Shown piece after piece: positions 26,237 through 35,113 of a DNA stretch of 64,000 bases (positions within the stretch are counted from its first letter, which is position 1; every line of letters starts with the position of its first letter). Below the pieces are notes generated by a model, which was not told where the DNA came from, searched no databases, and was given only the letters and a program-made list of their open reading frames with translations. The DNA is taken from assembly GCA_900538555.1 (NCBI GenBank), contig UPYI01000003.1, forward strand, positions 62,001 to 126,000, read 5' to 3'. The stretch comes from an uncultured Porphyromonadaceae bacterium (lineage in GTDB: Bacteria; Bacteroidota; Bacteroidia; Bacteroidales; Barnesiellaceae). The translations under genes were made by a program, and so were the position numbers.

Positions 26237-28132
26237 ATGAAAAAGATTTTACTATTTATCGGTAGCGCCATTTTATGCGGATTTTCCGTACAAGCGCAAA
26301 CATTCCATGAAGTCAGCAATGGAGAAACATTGTCTTTCGCGCAAGAAAGTATAGAAGCAAACGACTGGGTAACTTACTCTACCAGCAATTATGCCAGCAG
26401 AACCAAATGCGTAAAAGCAGGTGAGAATATACCGAATCTAAGCAAATCCGACCGTTTCGTTACAGTTACCGTATCGGGCTGCGAAAGTTTCGAGATCAGC
26501 GTCGATGGAAACGGTTCGAGACATTTGTCGGTGAAAATAGACAATAATGAAGCAGAATCGCTTTTGTGCGGAAACAATTGCAACTCGTACACCTATCAAA
26601 CGAACAACACAGGAAACTGTACATTAGTGTTCGGTGGTGTAGACGGGTCGGTCTATTTGTCGAGCATCACATTCTCCACCCCCGCAAGCCCGCTTGCCGC
26701 TAAATTTACGGTAGCCGGAGAAGAAATGGAGATCAACAACGAAACGAAAACCATTACGGGAACAGTTGCCGCAGATGTAGATTTAAGCACCGCAACCCCC
26801 GAAGTGACCTTGGGCGGATCGGCTGTCAGCTACACGTTCGACGGTAATTACAGAGCCGGAATATTGGTAGTCAGCAACGATGCCGGAGAAACCACGACTT
26901 ATACCGTAACGGTCACCAACCGGGCTGCCGACTCGCAAGCTCCGACCGTAACCGAAACCAATATCACCGCTACGGATTTTGCCGTAGAAGAGGCAATCGT
27001 ATTGACATTCGATGAACCGATCGTATTGGCTCAGGTCGAAGGTGTAGCACTCCAAGTAAACGGGGCTGCCGTAGAAGCTACCGTAACCGTAGAAGAGGAT
27101 GTGAAACTGAAAATCGCCCCGGCTGCCCGCCTGCTTTCGAATGCCGATTATACTTTGACAATCGCCAACGGTGCGGTGACCGATATCGAAGGTAACAGCG
27201 ACACGTATGAATATACATTCAAAACCGTAGCGAAAGTACTTTCAGCCACATACGTTCCGGCTGCGAACGAAGAATATTTCCATGCTGCCAAAATCGAATT
27301 CAGCACACCGGTAGCCGCAGTCGAAGGTGAAACGATTCTGGTAGGTGCCACGGTAGAAAGCGCAATCAACGCACAGATAGATATTAAAGGCAACGCTTTG
27401 TATGTATTGAATGTTCCGGAAGGTGAAAATATGAACGTCTGGGTTCCGACAACTGCAATCAGCAGCATATATGGCGATACGTTCAACGAAGATCCTGCAA
27501 ATCCGGGTTATGGTATCGTAGCTACCATGAATCAGGGAAGCAATGCATTCCGCATCGGATACAATGCTCCGGTGAACGAATTCTACATCCTGCCCGAATG
27601 GATCGGCGGAACTGCCGGCGTTGCCGTACAACGCGACTATGCAGGAACTGATGTCACCGCTGTCGGAGCTATCCGTGCCGGAGCCAACGACTCTCTGATC
27701 GTAGAAGTACCCTCTGCTTGCGATATCGCATTCTCGGTTTCGGCAACCGGCGGCCGTAACTTCAAAGTAACCGACGAAGCCGACAACGAACTGGCTTCCG
27801 TCACCGGATACAAAAAAGGCTCGCCAGCAACCTTGACCGTCCAAATGACAAAAGCCGGAAAAGCATATTTGTTTACTCCGGGTGCAACGGGTGGTTTTAC
27901 CGTTCAAGCCATTACTATCAATACGGCAACCGCAGTTGAAAAAACAGAAGTGAAATCGGCTGTACGCTATGCCAACCTGATCATTGTAAATCCGGTAGCC
28001 GAAGCTGTTGAAGTATATAACGCGACAGGTGCCAAAGTTGCCGCATCGAACGGCGACATCGACATGCAGTCCATGCCCAAAGGTGTGTACATCGTACGCA
28101 CGGCTAAAAAAGCCATGAAGATCGTCCGCTAA
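26237..28132 (+). CDS. Secreted Ig-like protein with T9SS-type C-terminal tail
   Basis: A 631-residue protein. The start at 26237 begins the signal peptide MKKILLFIGSAILCGFSVQAQ; the in-frame ORF from 26132 adds 35 unrelated residues. Residues of about 25-150 form a beta domain ending YLSSITFS, as in pectate-lyase-linked or carbohydrate-binding modules. Then comes a cadherin-like/DUF5018-like repeat (TITGTVAADVDLSTATPEVTLGG), then a Big_5-type Ig domain near residue 235 (SQAPTVTETNITATDFAVEEAIVLTFDEPI). The last 65 residues (IIVNPVAEAVEVYNATGAKV, GVYIVRTAKKAMKIVR) resemble a T9SS sorting tail. Probably a surface or secreted binding protein; no enzyme motif seen. Confidence 0.85.
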   Translation: MKKILLFIGSAILCGFSVQAQTFHEVSNGETLSFAQESIEANDWVTYSTSNYASRTKCVKAGENIPNLSKSDRFVTVTVSGCESFEISVDGNGSRHLSVKIDNNEAESLLCGNNCNSYTYQTNNTGNCTLVFGGVDGSVYLSSITFSTPASPLAAKFTVAGEEMEINNETKTITGTVAADVDLSTATPEVTLGGSAVSYTFDGNYRAGILVVSNDAGETTTYTVTVTNRAADSQAPTVTETNITATDFAVEEAIVLTFDEPIVLAQVEGVALQVNGAAVEATVTVEEDVKLKIAPAARLLSNADYTLTIANGAVTDIEGNSDTYEYTFKTVAKVLSATYVPAANEEYFHAAKIEFSTPVAAVEGETILVGATVESAINAQIDIKGNALYVLNVPEGENMNVWVPTTAISSIYGDTFNEDPANPGYGIVATMNQGSNAFRIGYNAPVNEFYILPEWIGGTAGVAVQRDYAGTDVTAVGAIRAGANDSLIVEVPSACDIAFSVSATGGRNFKVTDEADNELASVTGYKKGSPATLTVQMTKAGKAYLFTPGATGGFTVQAITINTATAVEKTEVKSAVRYANLIIVNPVAEAVEVYNATGAKVAASNGDIDMQSMPKGVYIVRTAKKAMKIVR

Positions 28133-28149
28133 TATTTCCTAAACCATAC

Positions 28150-28182
28150 GAAAGGGCGAGCCGATTATTTCTGCTCGCCCTT
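28150..28182 (+). terminator. Terminator of the Ig-like protein gene
   Basis: Perfect 11-bp stem AAAGGGCGAGC (28150-28160) with 28172-28182 followed by a T-run, 17 bp beyond the stop. Confidence 0.9.
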
Positions 28183-28438
28183 TTTGTATATCGTAAAATC
28201 CAATCGTTCGTCTACTCCCGACAGCCCGATCGGCACAAATTGAAAAATGGTAATTAATATATTGATAAATTTTTTATTTTAACAAATCAGACAATATTCT
28301 AAATATCAATCTCATATCGCATCGTTCGATTCGGAAATGAGACGAAAATATAATAAATCAAAAAATCATGCACTTTTATTTTGAACTACAAAATTAGTTT
28401 TTATCCTATAATAATATTACTTTCGTAGTCTAAAAAAG
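28183..28438. other. AT-rich spacer without a gene
   Basis: 256 bp of strongly AT-rich DNA between a terminator and the unknown gene at 28439. No repeat or ORF seen; a weak TACTTTCG box at about 28420 may be the promoter of the next gene. Confidence 0.5.
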
Positions 28439-28837
28439 ATGACTGCACCCCCAAAAACTAAGATCTTATACCGCAATAAACGGTCACGCCCCGTTTCCTC
28501 AAAGAAGAAAACAACGTTAGCCGCACTTTGGCTTCCTTATCAGACTTTATATTCGATTTCCGTTTTCGACGACATGTTTCGGATAGGGTGTTTAGATCCC
28601 GGCAATCCCTTGCAAAAATTTCCGATCAGACATATCCGACGGATAGAATACCGATCGGGATATATGGCAATCGTGCTGCCTGCCTGCACATTGTTGCTCC
28701 ACACCCGGCACAATGACATCCGCATCATCTTACACCCCATGAACTACCGAAAGACAGCCTTCGATAAATTCTTCATATTCATGCACCTTTTTTTAAATCG
28801 TATTTTTATCGCAAGAAATAAAAATCATAAATTTTAA
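28439..28837 (+). CDS. Small basic protein of unknown function, possibly PH-like
   Basis: A 132-residue protein, not recognised. The N-terminus is very basic (KTKILYRNKRSRPVSSKKK). The central part alternates beta-like segments (YSISVFDDMFRIGC, HIRRIEYRSGYMAIVL, CTLLLHTRHNDIRIIL) and closes with a predicted helix (YRKTAFDKFFIFMHLFL), a layout that recalls a PH-like membrane-associated domain. Located upstream of ddh with a separate TAnnTTTG box between them, so it may be its own unit. Coding status is likely but not certain. Confidence 0.5.
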   Translation: MTAPPKTKILYRNKRSRPVSSKKKTTLAALWLPYQTLYSISVFDDMFRIGCLDPGNPLQKFPIRHIRRIEYRSGYMAIVLPACTLLLHTRHNDIRIILHPMNYRKTAFDKFFIFMHLFLNRIFIARNKNHKF

Positions 28838-28860
28838 CGCGCATTTCAACCACATTATGC

Positions 28861-28868
28861 TACATTTG
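28861..28868 (+). promoter_or_regulatory. -7 box for ddh
   Basis: TACATTTG fits TAnnTTTG, 35 bp upstream of the ddh ATG at 28903. Confidence 0.55.
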
Positions 28869-28902
28869 CAAACGAAATAACAACAAAAGAACGCAAATAT
28901 CT

Positions 28903-29799
28903 ATGAATAAGTGGAAAGCTGCCATCGTAGGTTATGGCAATATAGGAAAATTCGTATTGGATGCCATTCTGACATCGCCCGATTTTGAAGTCGCCGGAAT
29001 TGTACGCCGGAATCCGGAAAACGTTCCCGATGAATTGAAACCCTATCGGGTTGTAAAAGATCTCAGCGAATTGGGAAAAGTCGATGTCGCAATACTTTGC
29101 ACTCCGACACGCGAAGTGGAAAAATATGCCTTGAAAGCCTTGTCGATGGGCATCAATACCGTAGACAGTTTCGACATACATACCCAGATCGGCGACTTGC
29201 GCAAAACGCTCGGAGCCGCAGCTAAGGAGCATCATGCAGTATCGATCATCTCTGCCGGCTGGGATCCGGGAACAGACTCGATCGTACGTACGTTGATGGA
29301 AGCCTGTGCCCCCAAAGGAATCACCTATACCAACTTCGGACCAGGCATGAGCATGGGGCATACCGTTGCTGTAAAAGCGATCGACGGCGTCAAAGCTGCC
29401 TTATCCATGACTATCCCGTTAGGAACCGGTATCCACCGCCGCATGGTATATGTGGAGATAGAACCGGGACATTCTTTCGAAGAAGTGGCACACAATATCA
29501 AGACCGACGCATACTTTGCCAGCGATGAAACGCATGTCATGCAAGTGGAAAGCGTAGATGCACTGAAAGATATGGGACACGGCGTGAACATGGTGCGCAA
29601 AGGTGTTTCGGGCAAGACCCAGAACCAGCGCTTCGAGTTCAACATGACAATCAACAACCCCGCCCTCACGGCTCAGGTATTGGTAGGAACAGCCCGTGCC
29701 GCCATGCGTCAGCAACCGGGTTGTTATACCTTGATCGAAATTCCGGTAATAGATCTGCTCTACGGCGACCGCGACGAATTGATACGTCATTTGGTATAA
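28903..29799 (+). CDS. ddh: meso-Diaminopimelate D-dehydrogenase
   Basis: A 298-residue NADP-dependent enzyme that makes meso-diaminopimelate directly from tetrahydrodipicolinate, for lysine and peptidoglycan. The Rossmann motif is VGYGNIGKFVL near residue 10, followed by VAGIVRRNP; STAGWDPG-like SAGWDPGTDS near residue 120 and GPGMSMGHTVAVK near 148 are family hallmarks. Length is close to that of characterised bacterial Ddh. It is followed by lgt on the same strand after 104 bp. Confidence 0.95.
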   Translation: MNKWKAAIVGYGNIGKFVLDAILTSPDFEVAGIVRRNPENVPDELKPYRVVKDLSELGKVDVAILCTPTREVEKYALKALSMGINTVDSFDIHTQIGDLRKTLGAAAKEHHAVSIISAGWDPGTDSIVRTLMEACAPKGITYTNFGPGMSMGHTVAVKAIDGVKAALSMTIPLGTGIHRRMVYVEIEPGHSFEEVAHNIKTDAYFASDETHVMQVESVDALKDMGHGVNMVRKGVSGKTQNQRFEFNMTINNPALTAQVLVGTARAAMRQQPGCYTLIEIPVIDLLYGDRDELIRHLV

Positions 29800-29903
29800 C
29801 CGATTTTATTGCGTACTTTTACAACTCCGTCTTTCTCCGGAGCGGAGAGAGACAATGAACATGGATTTGTATATCGCAAAACGGAAATAAAAACAAATAC
29901 ACT

Positions 29904-30758
29904 ATGCTCGACTATATTACTTGGACTGTACATCCGGATATAATCAACAGCTTTATCGAAATCCGCTGGTACGGATTGTTCTTTGCTATCGGATTTATTG
30001 CCGGCTACATGATATTCGACCGCTTTCGCCGTTACGAAGGCTTTCCCTCCCAATGGCTCGATTCGCTGTTTGTCTACGTAGTGATCGCCACGATTGTCGG
30101 TGCCCGGTTGGGTCATTGCCTGTTTTACGGCTGGGATTATTATTCGCAACATCCGATCGACATACTGAAAGTATGGGAAGGCGGATTGGCAAGCCACGGA
30201 GGTGCGATCGGTATTATCGTCGGTATACTGATCTACTCGCGCCGGGTAACCCACTTGTCGGCATTATGGACTTTCGACCGGGTCGTAATCCCGATCGCCT
30301 TGGTGGGCGCATTGATCCGCATGGGAAATCTGATGAACCATGAGATTTACGGACATGCCACCGATCTGCCGTGGGGCTTTCGGTTCATAGACAATCTGCA
30401 CGCGTGGATGCAAGGAGCGGCTCCGATCTTCACCGAACCGTCGCACCCGACACAGATTTATGAGGCATTGTGTTATCTCGCCCTATTCGGATTGTTGATG
30501 TACCTGTATTGGGGCAGACATGAAGAACACCGCAGCGGTTTGATCTTCGGTACATTCCTGATCGGTACTTTCTTGTCCCGCTTCTTTATCGAATTTATCA
30601 AAAACGACCAAGAGGCGTTCGAAGCCGATATGCTTCTGAATATGGGACAACTGCTGAGCATCCCGTTCGTCATTGCCGGTATCTGGTTAGTGATCCGCGC
30701 CATGCGCCGTCCGAAGACAGATTGGAAATACCCCAAAGAGAGTGTAAAAAACAAATAA
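29904..30758 (+). CDS. lgt: Prolipoprotein diacylglyceryl transferase
   Basis: A 284-residue inner-membrane enzyme with about seven membrane helices that attaches diacylglycerol to the lipobox cysteine of prolipoproteins. The family signature GALIRMGNLMNHEIYG lies near residue 133, with GGLASHGGAIG (HGG motif) near residue 94. Many lipoproteins in this window need this enzyme. It is followed by a palindromic repeat that probably terminates transcription before the convergent tRNA. Confidence 0.95.
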   Translation: MLDYITWTVHPDIINSFIEIRWYGLFFAIGFIAGYMIFDRFRRYEGFPSQWLDSLFVYVVIATIVGARLGHCLFYGWDYYSQHPIDILKVWEGGLASHGGAIGIIVGILIYSRRVTHLSALWTFDRVVIPIALVGALIRMGNLMNHEIYGHATDLPWGFRFIDNLHAWMQGAAPIFTEPSHPTQIYEALCYLALFGLLMYLYWGRHEEHRSGLIFGTFLIGTFLSRFFIEFIKNDQEAFEADMLLNMGQLLSIPFVIAGIWLVIRAMRRPKTDWKYPKESVKNK

Positions 30759-30773
30759 CGGATTATCTTTGTC

Positions 30774-30828
30774 AAGGGGTTGCATCGAAACGCAAATTTC
30801 GATGCAACCCCTTTTCCGTGCGTCAGAA
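30774..30828. repeat. Intergenic palindromic repeat, copy 4 (inverted orientation)
   Basis: Perfect 17-bp inverted repeat (30774-30790 with 30797-30813, core GGGGTTGCATCGAAA). The flank CCGTGCGTCAGAATGG follows on the right, the reverse complement of the left flank in copies 2 and 3; this copy is therefore inserted in the opposite orientation. Confidence 0.9.
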
Positions 30829-30866
30829 TGGCAATAGTCCATCAATCCAGAGTGTTATAAACAAAA

Positions 30867-30892
30867 AAAAGCGCCCGTGGAGGAACGCTTTT
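30867..30892 (-). terminator. Terminator after tRNA-Thr
   Basis: On the minus strand AAAAGCG pairs with CGCTTTT and is followed by a run of eight T. It sits 5 bp past the tRNA 3' end and would end the SRP RNA-tRNA transcript. Confidence 0.8.
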
Positions 30893-30897
30893 CGAAG

Positions 30898-30971
30898 AGC
30901 CGATAGAGGGAGTCGAACCCACGACCCCGAGATTACAAATCACGTGCTCTGGCCAACTGAGCTATATCGGC
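30898..30971 (-). tRNA. tRNA-Thr (anticodon TGT)
   Basis: 74-nt cloverleaf on the minus strand. Acceptor arms GCCGATA and TATCGGC, D arm GCTCAGTTGGCCAGAGC, anticodon loop with TGT in TTTGTAA, and T arm with GGTTCGACTCC. No encoded CCA. It lies directly downstream of the SRP RNA, probably on the same transcript. Confidence 0.95.
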
Positions 30972-30975
30972 AGGT

Positions 30976-31071
30976 GGGTAAGCGATCTACATCGCACCGC
31001 TACGACCTACTACCCTTGCTGCGGTCAAGCCCTGGGGGATTCGCAGGGAGCTGGTCGTGTAGGACTTACCC
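30976..31071 (-). ncRNA. ffs: Signal recognition particle RNA (small bacterial type)
   Basis: About 96 nt on the minus strand, closed by GGGTAAG at the 5' end and CTTACCC at the 3' end. The distal helix carries CCAGGGCTTGACCGCAGCAA and GGG, which has the AGG/AGCA symmetric loop of SRP domain IV; the apical loop departs from the usual GGAA. Flanking arms CTACACGACC and GGTCGTAG/GATGTAG pair. It binds Ffh for co-translational targeting. Ends are approximate. The call rests on fold and motif, so Rfam matching would settle it. Confidence 0.82.
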
Positions 31072-31076
31072 GGGCA

Positions 31077-31084
31077 CAAAAGTA
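31077..31084 (-). promoter_or_regulatory. -7 box for SRP RNA and tRNA-Thr
   Basis: TACTTTTG on the minus strand, ending 6 bp before the predicted 5' end of the SRP RNA. Confidence 0.65.
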
Positions 31085-31323
31085 GATATTTTTTCTTATA
31101 CTGCAATAGCTGTACGATAAAAAATACGCCGGTTATCGTTCATCCATCTAATATATAACCGGTTACACTGCAATATTTTTTTAACCGAAAGTATCGAGCG
31201 ACACGGTTGTCTCGGATTGCTGCCCTCCCCTGCCCCGACAACCGGAGTCTATAACTTAACAAATTCGCAACGGCTTATTGCCATATTTTAAGTATTTCCC
31301 ATGTTATCAATTTAGATCACCCA

Positions 31324-31364
31324 TTTCTTGCAAATTTATTTTTTAATCGTAAATTTGCAAGAAA
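31324..31364 (+). promoter_or_regulatory. Promoter embedded in a 15-bp perfect inverted repeat
   Basis: TTTCTTGCAAATTTA (31324-31338) is repeated in inverse at 31350-31364 with an 11-base loop. TTG at 31328-31330 and TAAATTTG at 31350-31357 form a Bacteroidales promoter with 19-bp spacing, one element in each arm. This suggests control by a dimeric regulator or a mobile-element-type promoter. The rest of 31085-31819 holds the small ORF and the promoter repeat listed next. Confidence 0.6.
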
Positions 31365-31416
31365 CGAATCGACAATTTCCGCATGGGTTTCTATATTAGA
31401 GGCAAGCTATGAAACA

Positions 31417-31593
31417 ATGTTTTGCAATCTACAACGGAGAAAAGAATATGAAGACTTCTGCCGGAGAACTTATAACGTGGTCGGATTTAACAGCTTGATA
31501 TACACCACACCTGTATCCAAGACGAAAAATCGTTTAAGATATGCCAAAAGCAACGATAGAGAGTTGAGAGAGCTTTTTCTACGAATGCCTTAA
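31417..31593 (+). CDS. Possible 58-residue small protein
   Basis: An ORF of 58 codons (MFCNLQRRKEYEDFCRRTYN, ending RELRELFLRMP) about 55 bp downstream of the promoter palindrome. It is basic and helical-looking, with no signal peptide. The frame stays open upstream of the ATG, so it could also be the tail of a degraded gene. A competing 29-codon ORF in another frame starts at 31409. Not recognised; coding status doubtful. Confidence 0.25.
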   Translation: MFCNLQRRKEYEDFCRRTYNVVGFNSLIYTTPVSKTKNRLRYAKSNDRELRELFLRMP

Positions 31594-31640
31594 CATAGTT
31601 CAAATAAATTTGACTCTACTCTCGGCTTTCGCTATCTTTG
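31594..31640 (+). promoter_or_regulatory. Promoter-bearing repeat upstream of bioB
   Basis: CATAGTTCAAATAAATTTGA leads into TTTG at 31609-31612 and TATCTTTG at 31633-31640 with 20-bp spacing, an ideal Bacteroidales promoter. Nearly the same sequence is found at 32931-32976. A further TACTTTTG box lies at about 31707, nearer bioB. Confidence 0.75.
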
Positions 31641-31819
31641 CACATAATGTGCGCCGTCCGGCTCCATTGTCCTTTGTTAAACTTTCATTATCGGCACAAA
31701 TTTATTACTTTTGTCCTACAAACCTTGGAACGTGAGAACCGTGTTACAAATTTAAGGGTTGTAGAAGGCAGGCGGCTGTTGCGCCCGATTATCAAAATCG
31801 ATTTGAAACAAACGAAACA

Positions 31820-32797
31820 ATGCACGAACTATTACATACCGTTAAAGAACGTATTCTCTCCGGAGGGGCTATCTCTTTCGAAGAGGCTGTACAATTGGCT
31901 GAAACTGCGCCACGTATGGAACTGTATGCTGCGGCAGATGAGATCCGGCGGCATTTCTGCGATACGGCACCCGATACCTGTTCTATCGTAAACGCCCGCT
32001 CGGGGAAATGTTCCGAAAACTGCAAGTGGTGCGCCCAATCGGCTCATTATCATACCGGGGTGGCTACTTACCCGATCATAGCAACCGACGAAGTGATGGC
32101 AATAGCACAGGCTAACGACAAACGGGGAATAGACCGGTTTTCCTTAGTGACAAGCGGCAGAGCGGTATCGATGAAGGATATGCCGGAGTTTTGCAAGTTA
32201 TTCCGGCAAATCGGCGAATCGACTGGATTGCAGTTGTGTGCTTCGATGGGACTGTTGGGGCGCAGCGAGTTGCAGATGCTCAAAGATACGGGGGTAAAGC
32301 GTTACCACTGCAATCTGGAAACGTCGGCATCCTTTTTCCCGTCGCTCTGCACCACGCATACTCCCGAAGAGAAGAAAGAGACTATACGCCTCGCCAAAGA
32401 AGTGGGGCTCGAAGTTTGTTCGGGAGGAATTATCGGAATGGGAGAAACAATGACCCAACGTATCGAACTGGCATTCGAACTTGCCGAGCTGGGAGTCGTT
32501 TCGGTGCCGATGAATATCTTATGCCCGATCAAGGGGACGGCTTTGGAGCATACGGCTCCGATCAGCGACGAGGACATATTGGTGTCTATCGCTATTTTCC
32601 GGTTGATCCTGCCTCGCACAGTCATTCGTTTTGCCGGAGGCAGGGCGCGGTTGCCGCGCCACATACAACGGCAGGCATTGCAAGCCGGACTAAACGGGTT
32701 GATGGTGGGCGACCTGCTGACTACGCACGGTTCGCAAGCCGATGCCGACAAGCAATTGTTCGACGAAGCGGGCTACGACATCAGCCAATGGGGTTGA
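31820..32797 (+). CDS. bioB: Biotin synthase
   Basis: A 325-residue radical SAM enzyme that inserts sulfur into dethiobiotin. The 4Fe-4S cysteines are C64, C68 and C71 (CSENCKWC), with the downstream YHCNLETSASFF and GGIIGMGET motifs of BioB. The start at 31820 gives the usual N-terminal length. Biotin is needed in this window by the biotin carrier subunit of the methylmalonyl-CoA decarboxylase. The 180-bp leader after the repeat promoter may hold control elements, but none was recognised. Confidence 0.95.
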   Translation: MHELLHTVKERILSGGAISFEEAVQLAETAPRMELYAAADEIRRHFCDTAPDTCSIVNARSGKCSENCKWCAQSAHYHTGVATYPIIATDEVMAIAQANDKRGIDRFSLVTSGRAVSMKDMPEFCKLFRQIGESTGLQLCASMGLLGRSELQMLKDTGVKRYHCNLETSASFFPSLCTTHTPEEKKETIRLAKEVGLEVCSGGIIGMGETMTQRIELAFELAELGVVSVPMNILCPIKGTALEHTAPISDEDILVSIAIFRLILPRTVIRFAGGRARLPRHIQRQALQAGLNGLMVGDLLTTHGSQADADKQLFDEAGYDISQWG

Positions 32798-32899
32798 TGC
32801 CGCCAGATACCATGTAACCCCGAATCGGTATCTGCCCCGAAAAGCCTTACTTGTTCTTAAAATCTTCGCCCGAAATATCCGATATACAGAGAAAGGAGT

Positions 32900-32976
32900 T
32901 ATCTTTGTAGAAGATAAGCGGCATCTCGGCATAGTTCAAATAAATTTGACTCTGCCCTCGCCTTTCACTATCTTTG
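32900..32976 (+). promoter_or_regulatory. Promoter-bearing repeat upstream of the DUF4199 operon
   Basis: A full module: TATCTTTG at 32900-32907, then AAGATAAGCGGCATCTCGGC, TTTG at 32945-32948 and a second TATCTTTG at 32969-32976, 20 bp between TTTG and the box. It ends 42 bp before the ATG at 33019. Confidence 0.78.
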
Positions 32977-33018
32977 TAAAAACACATAACCCAAAGCGAT
33001 TTCCCGGATAATCAAGAA

Positions 33019-33579
33019 ATGAAAGTGACTATCGAACGCAAAGGCATACTCAATTTTTCAATGGAATACGGCTCCTACTTAGGGCTTTATTTCATCGTCA
33101 AATTTCTATTAGCCACATTGAGCCTGCGTTTTGCAATCTGCGACGTGTTGTCGGCATTGATGTTGGTCGGCATACCGTTCGTACTTTACTATCTGATGAT
33201 ACGTTTCCGTCGGCAAAACGGAGGCGCATCGTTCTACTCCCTGTTATGGATGCTGGGCATATTGCTCTTTTTCTTTGCCTCCATGATAAGCGGACTGGCG
33301 GAATATATCTACTATGCCTATATCGACCCGCAATATATACACAATCAGGTGACCGCATTGTTGTCTCTGCTCGAATCCATGCCCTCGCTGCAAGAGAACG
33401 AGATGATGAATCTGGCTCGTCAGGGCTTCGAAAACGGCGCTATCCCCTCGCCCATCGAAATGGTAATACAAACCATGTGGGCGAACGTATTTTTCGGATC
33501 GTTGTTATCGATGATAGTGGCATGGCCCGCCAACCGCAAACGTATCGCTTCCCAGAACGATACGGACAATACATTGTAA
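33019..33579 (+). CDS. DUF4199 family membrane protein
   Basis: A 186-residue inner-membrane protein with four hydrophobic segments (about residues 15-35, 42-62, 72-95 and 150-170) and a longer extracytoplasmic loop rich in charged residues between segments 3 and 4. The pattern matches DUF4199, often found directly ahead of a polyprenol-phosphate glycosyltransferase in Bacteroidota, as here (12-bp gap). Function unknown. Confidence 0.8.
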   Translation: MKVTIERKGILNFSMEYGSYLGLYFIVKFLLATLSLRFAICDVLSALMLVGIPFVLYYLMIRFRRQNGGASFYSLLWMLGILLFFFASMISGLAEYIYYAYIDPQYIHNQVTALLSLLESMPSLQENEMMNLARQGFENGAIPSPIEMVIQTMWANVFFGSLLSMIVAWPANRKRIASQNDTDNTL

Positions 33580-33591
33580 AAAAGGAACGAC

Positions 33592-34542
33592 ATGGATATT
33601 TCATTAGTAATCCCGTTGTATAACGAAGCCGAATCCTTACCCGAACTCGCCCAATGGATCGAACAGGTAATGGAGAAGCATCATTTTTCGTACGAAATCT
33701 GGTTTATCAACGACGGCAGTACCGACCGCTCGTGGGAAGTCATACAACAACTGCGGGAACAGAACCCGAATATCAAAGGGGTTTGCTTCCGCCGCAACTA
33801 TGGCAAATCGCCTGCTTTGTACACCGGGTTCGAACGGGTTACCGGCGACGTGGTCATCACGATGGATGCCGATTTGCAGGACAGCCCCGACGAAATTCCC
33901 GAACTCTACCGGATGATTACCGAAGAGGGCTACGACCTCGTTTCGGGTTGGAAAAAGAAACGTTACGACCCGCTTTCCAAAACATTGCCTACCAAGTTGT
34001 TCAACGCTACCGCCCGCCGGGTGAGCGGCATACATCTTCACGATTTCAATTGCGGGCTGAAAGCTTATAAGCTCGAAGTGGTGAAAAGCATCGAAATCTA
34101 CGGCGATATGCACCGTTATATTCCTTATCTGGCGAAGAATGCCGGCTATACCCGTATCGGGGAAAAGGTGGTGCATCACCAGGCACGAAAATACGGAAAG
34201 ACAAAATTCGGCCTCGACCGTTTTGTAAACGGCTATCTCGACCTGATGACGCTTTGGTTCTTCTCCCGGTTCGGAGTGAAACCGATGCACTTCTTCGGTC
34301 TGTTAGGCAGCCTGATGTTCATTCTGGGCTTTTTCGCCGCAATAGCTGTCGGCGCATATAAGGTGTATTGCCTCTACGCCCATTTGCCATATCGTTTAGT
34401 GACCGATTCGCCCTACTTCTATATCTCGCTGACCTCGATGATACTGGGTACGCAACTGTTTCTTACCGGTTTTCTCGGCGAATTGATTTCGCGTAATTCG
34501 ATGGAACGCAACAAATATCAGATCGAAAGCGAATTGAAATAA
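33592..34542 (+). CDS. Family 2 glycosyltransferase (DPM1/GtrB-like)
   Basis: A 316-residue membrane glycosyltransferase. The catalytic GT-A domain spans about residues 1-230: VIPLYNEAESLPEL, INDGSTDRSW, TMDADLQDSPDEIPELY (DxD-type metal site) and a QxxRW-like region. Two C-terminal helices (near residues 235-258 and 280-300) anchor it. It likely transfers a sugar from a nucleotide donor to a polyprenol phosphate for envelope glycan synthesis. Acceptor and sugar are not known. Confidence 0.9.
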   Translation: MDISLVIPLYNEAESLPELAQWIEQVMEKHHFSYEIWFINDGSTDRSWEVIQQLREQNPNIKGVCFRRNYGKSPALYTGFERVTGDVVITMDADLQDSPDEIPELYRMITEEGYDLVSGWKKKRYDPLSKTLPTKLFNATARRVSGIHLHDFNCGLKAYKLEVVKSIEIYGDMHRYIPYLAKNAGYTRIGEKVVHHQARKYGKTKFGLDRFVNGYLDLMTLWFFSRFGVKPMHFFGLLGSLMFILGFFAAIAVGAYKVYCLYAHLPYRLVTDSPYFYISLTSMILGTQLFLTGFLGELISRNSMERNKYQIESELK

Positions 34543-34579
34543 CCTGCTATTTTCCGAAACGTTTATACACCAAAATACA

Positions 34580-35113
34580 ATGACGATACCCGAAACAAAA
34601 AACTTCCTCGGTTTAGTACGGCAACGTTACTCCTTGCGCGATTTCGCACCCGTTCCGGTGGAACAAGAAACGCTGGAATATATTCTCGAAACGGCGCGTC
34701 TGGCTCCGTCGGCTGTCAATTTCCAACCGTGGGTATTCATCGTAATACGCGACACTGCCCGGCTACAAGCCCTGAAAACCTGCTATCGCCGCGACTGGAT
34801 CGAAACGGCTCCGGCGTGTATCGTCGTGTGTGCCGACCATGCCGTGTCATGGAAACGCCGCGACGGAAAAGATCATGCCGACATCGATGCGGCAATCGCA
34901 GCCGAACATATCGCATTAGCGGCAACCGAACAGGGTTTAGGCACTTGTTGGGTGTGCAACTTCGATACGACGATATGCCGCGAGGTGTTGCATCTGCCCG
35001 AATCGGTAGAACCGGTAGTATTGCTTCCTATCGGCTATCCTTCCGACCAAGCGATTGAGCCTGAGAAGAAAAGAAAACCGTTAAACGAAATCGTAAGATG
35101 GGAAGAGTTTTAA
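34580..35113 (+). CDS. Nitroreductase family protein
   Basis: A 177-residue flavoprotein of the nitroreductase family: RQRYSLRDFAPVPV at residues 14-27, LETARLAPSAVNFQPWVFIV near 36, and GLGTCWVCNFD near 115. FMN binding and NAD(P)H-dependent reduction are expected; substrate not known. The 3' end overlaps the DUF6452 gene by 16 bp, indicating one transcript. Confidence 0.88.
   Translation: MTIPETKNFLGLVRQRYSLRDFAPVPVEQETLEYILETARLAPSAVNFQPWVFIVIRDTARLQALKTCYRRDWIETAPACIVVCADHAVSWKRRDGKDHADIDAAIAAEHIALAATEQGLGTCWVCNFDTTICREVLHLPESVEPVVLLPIGYPSDQAIEPEKKRKPLNEIVRWEEF

Noticed and set aside
31409..31498. 29-codon ORF as a leader peptide for bioB
   Set aside because: It is more than 300 bp from bioB with two promoters in between, and holds no codon run suggestive of attenuation.
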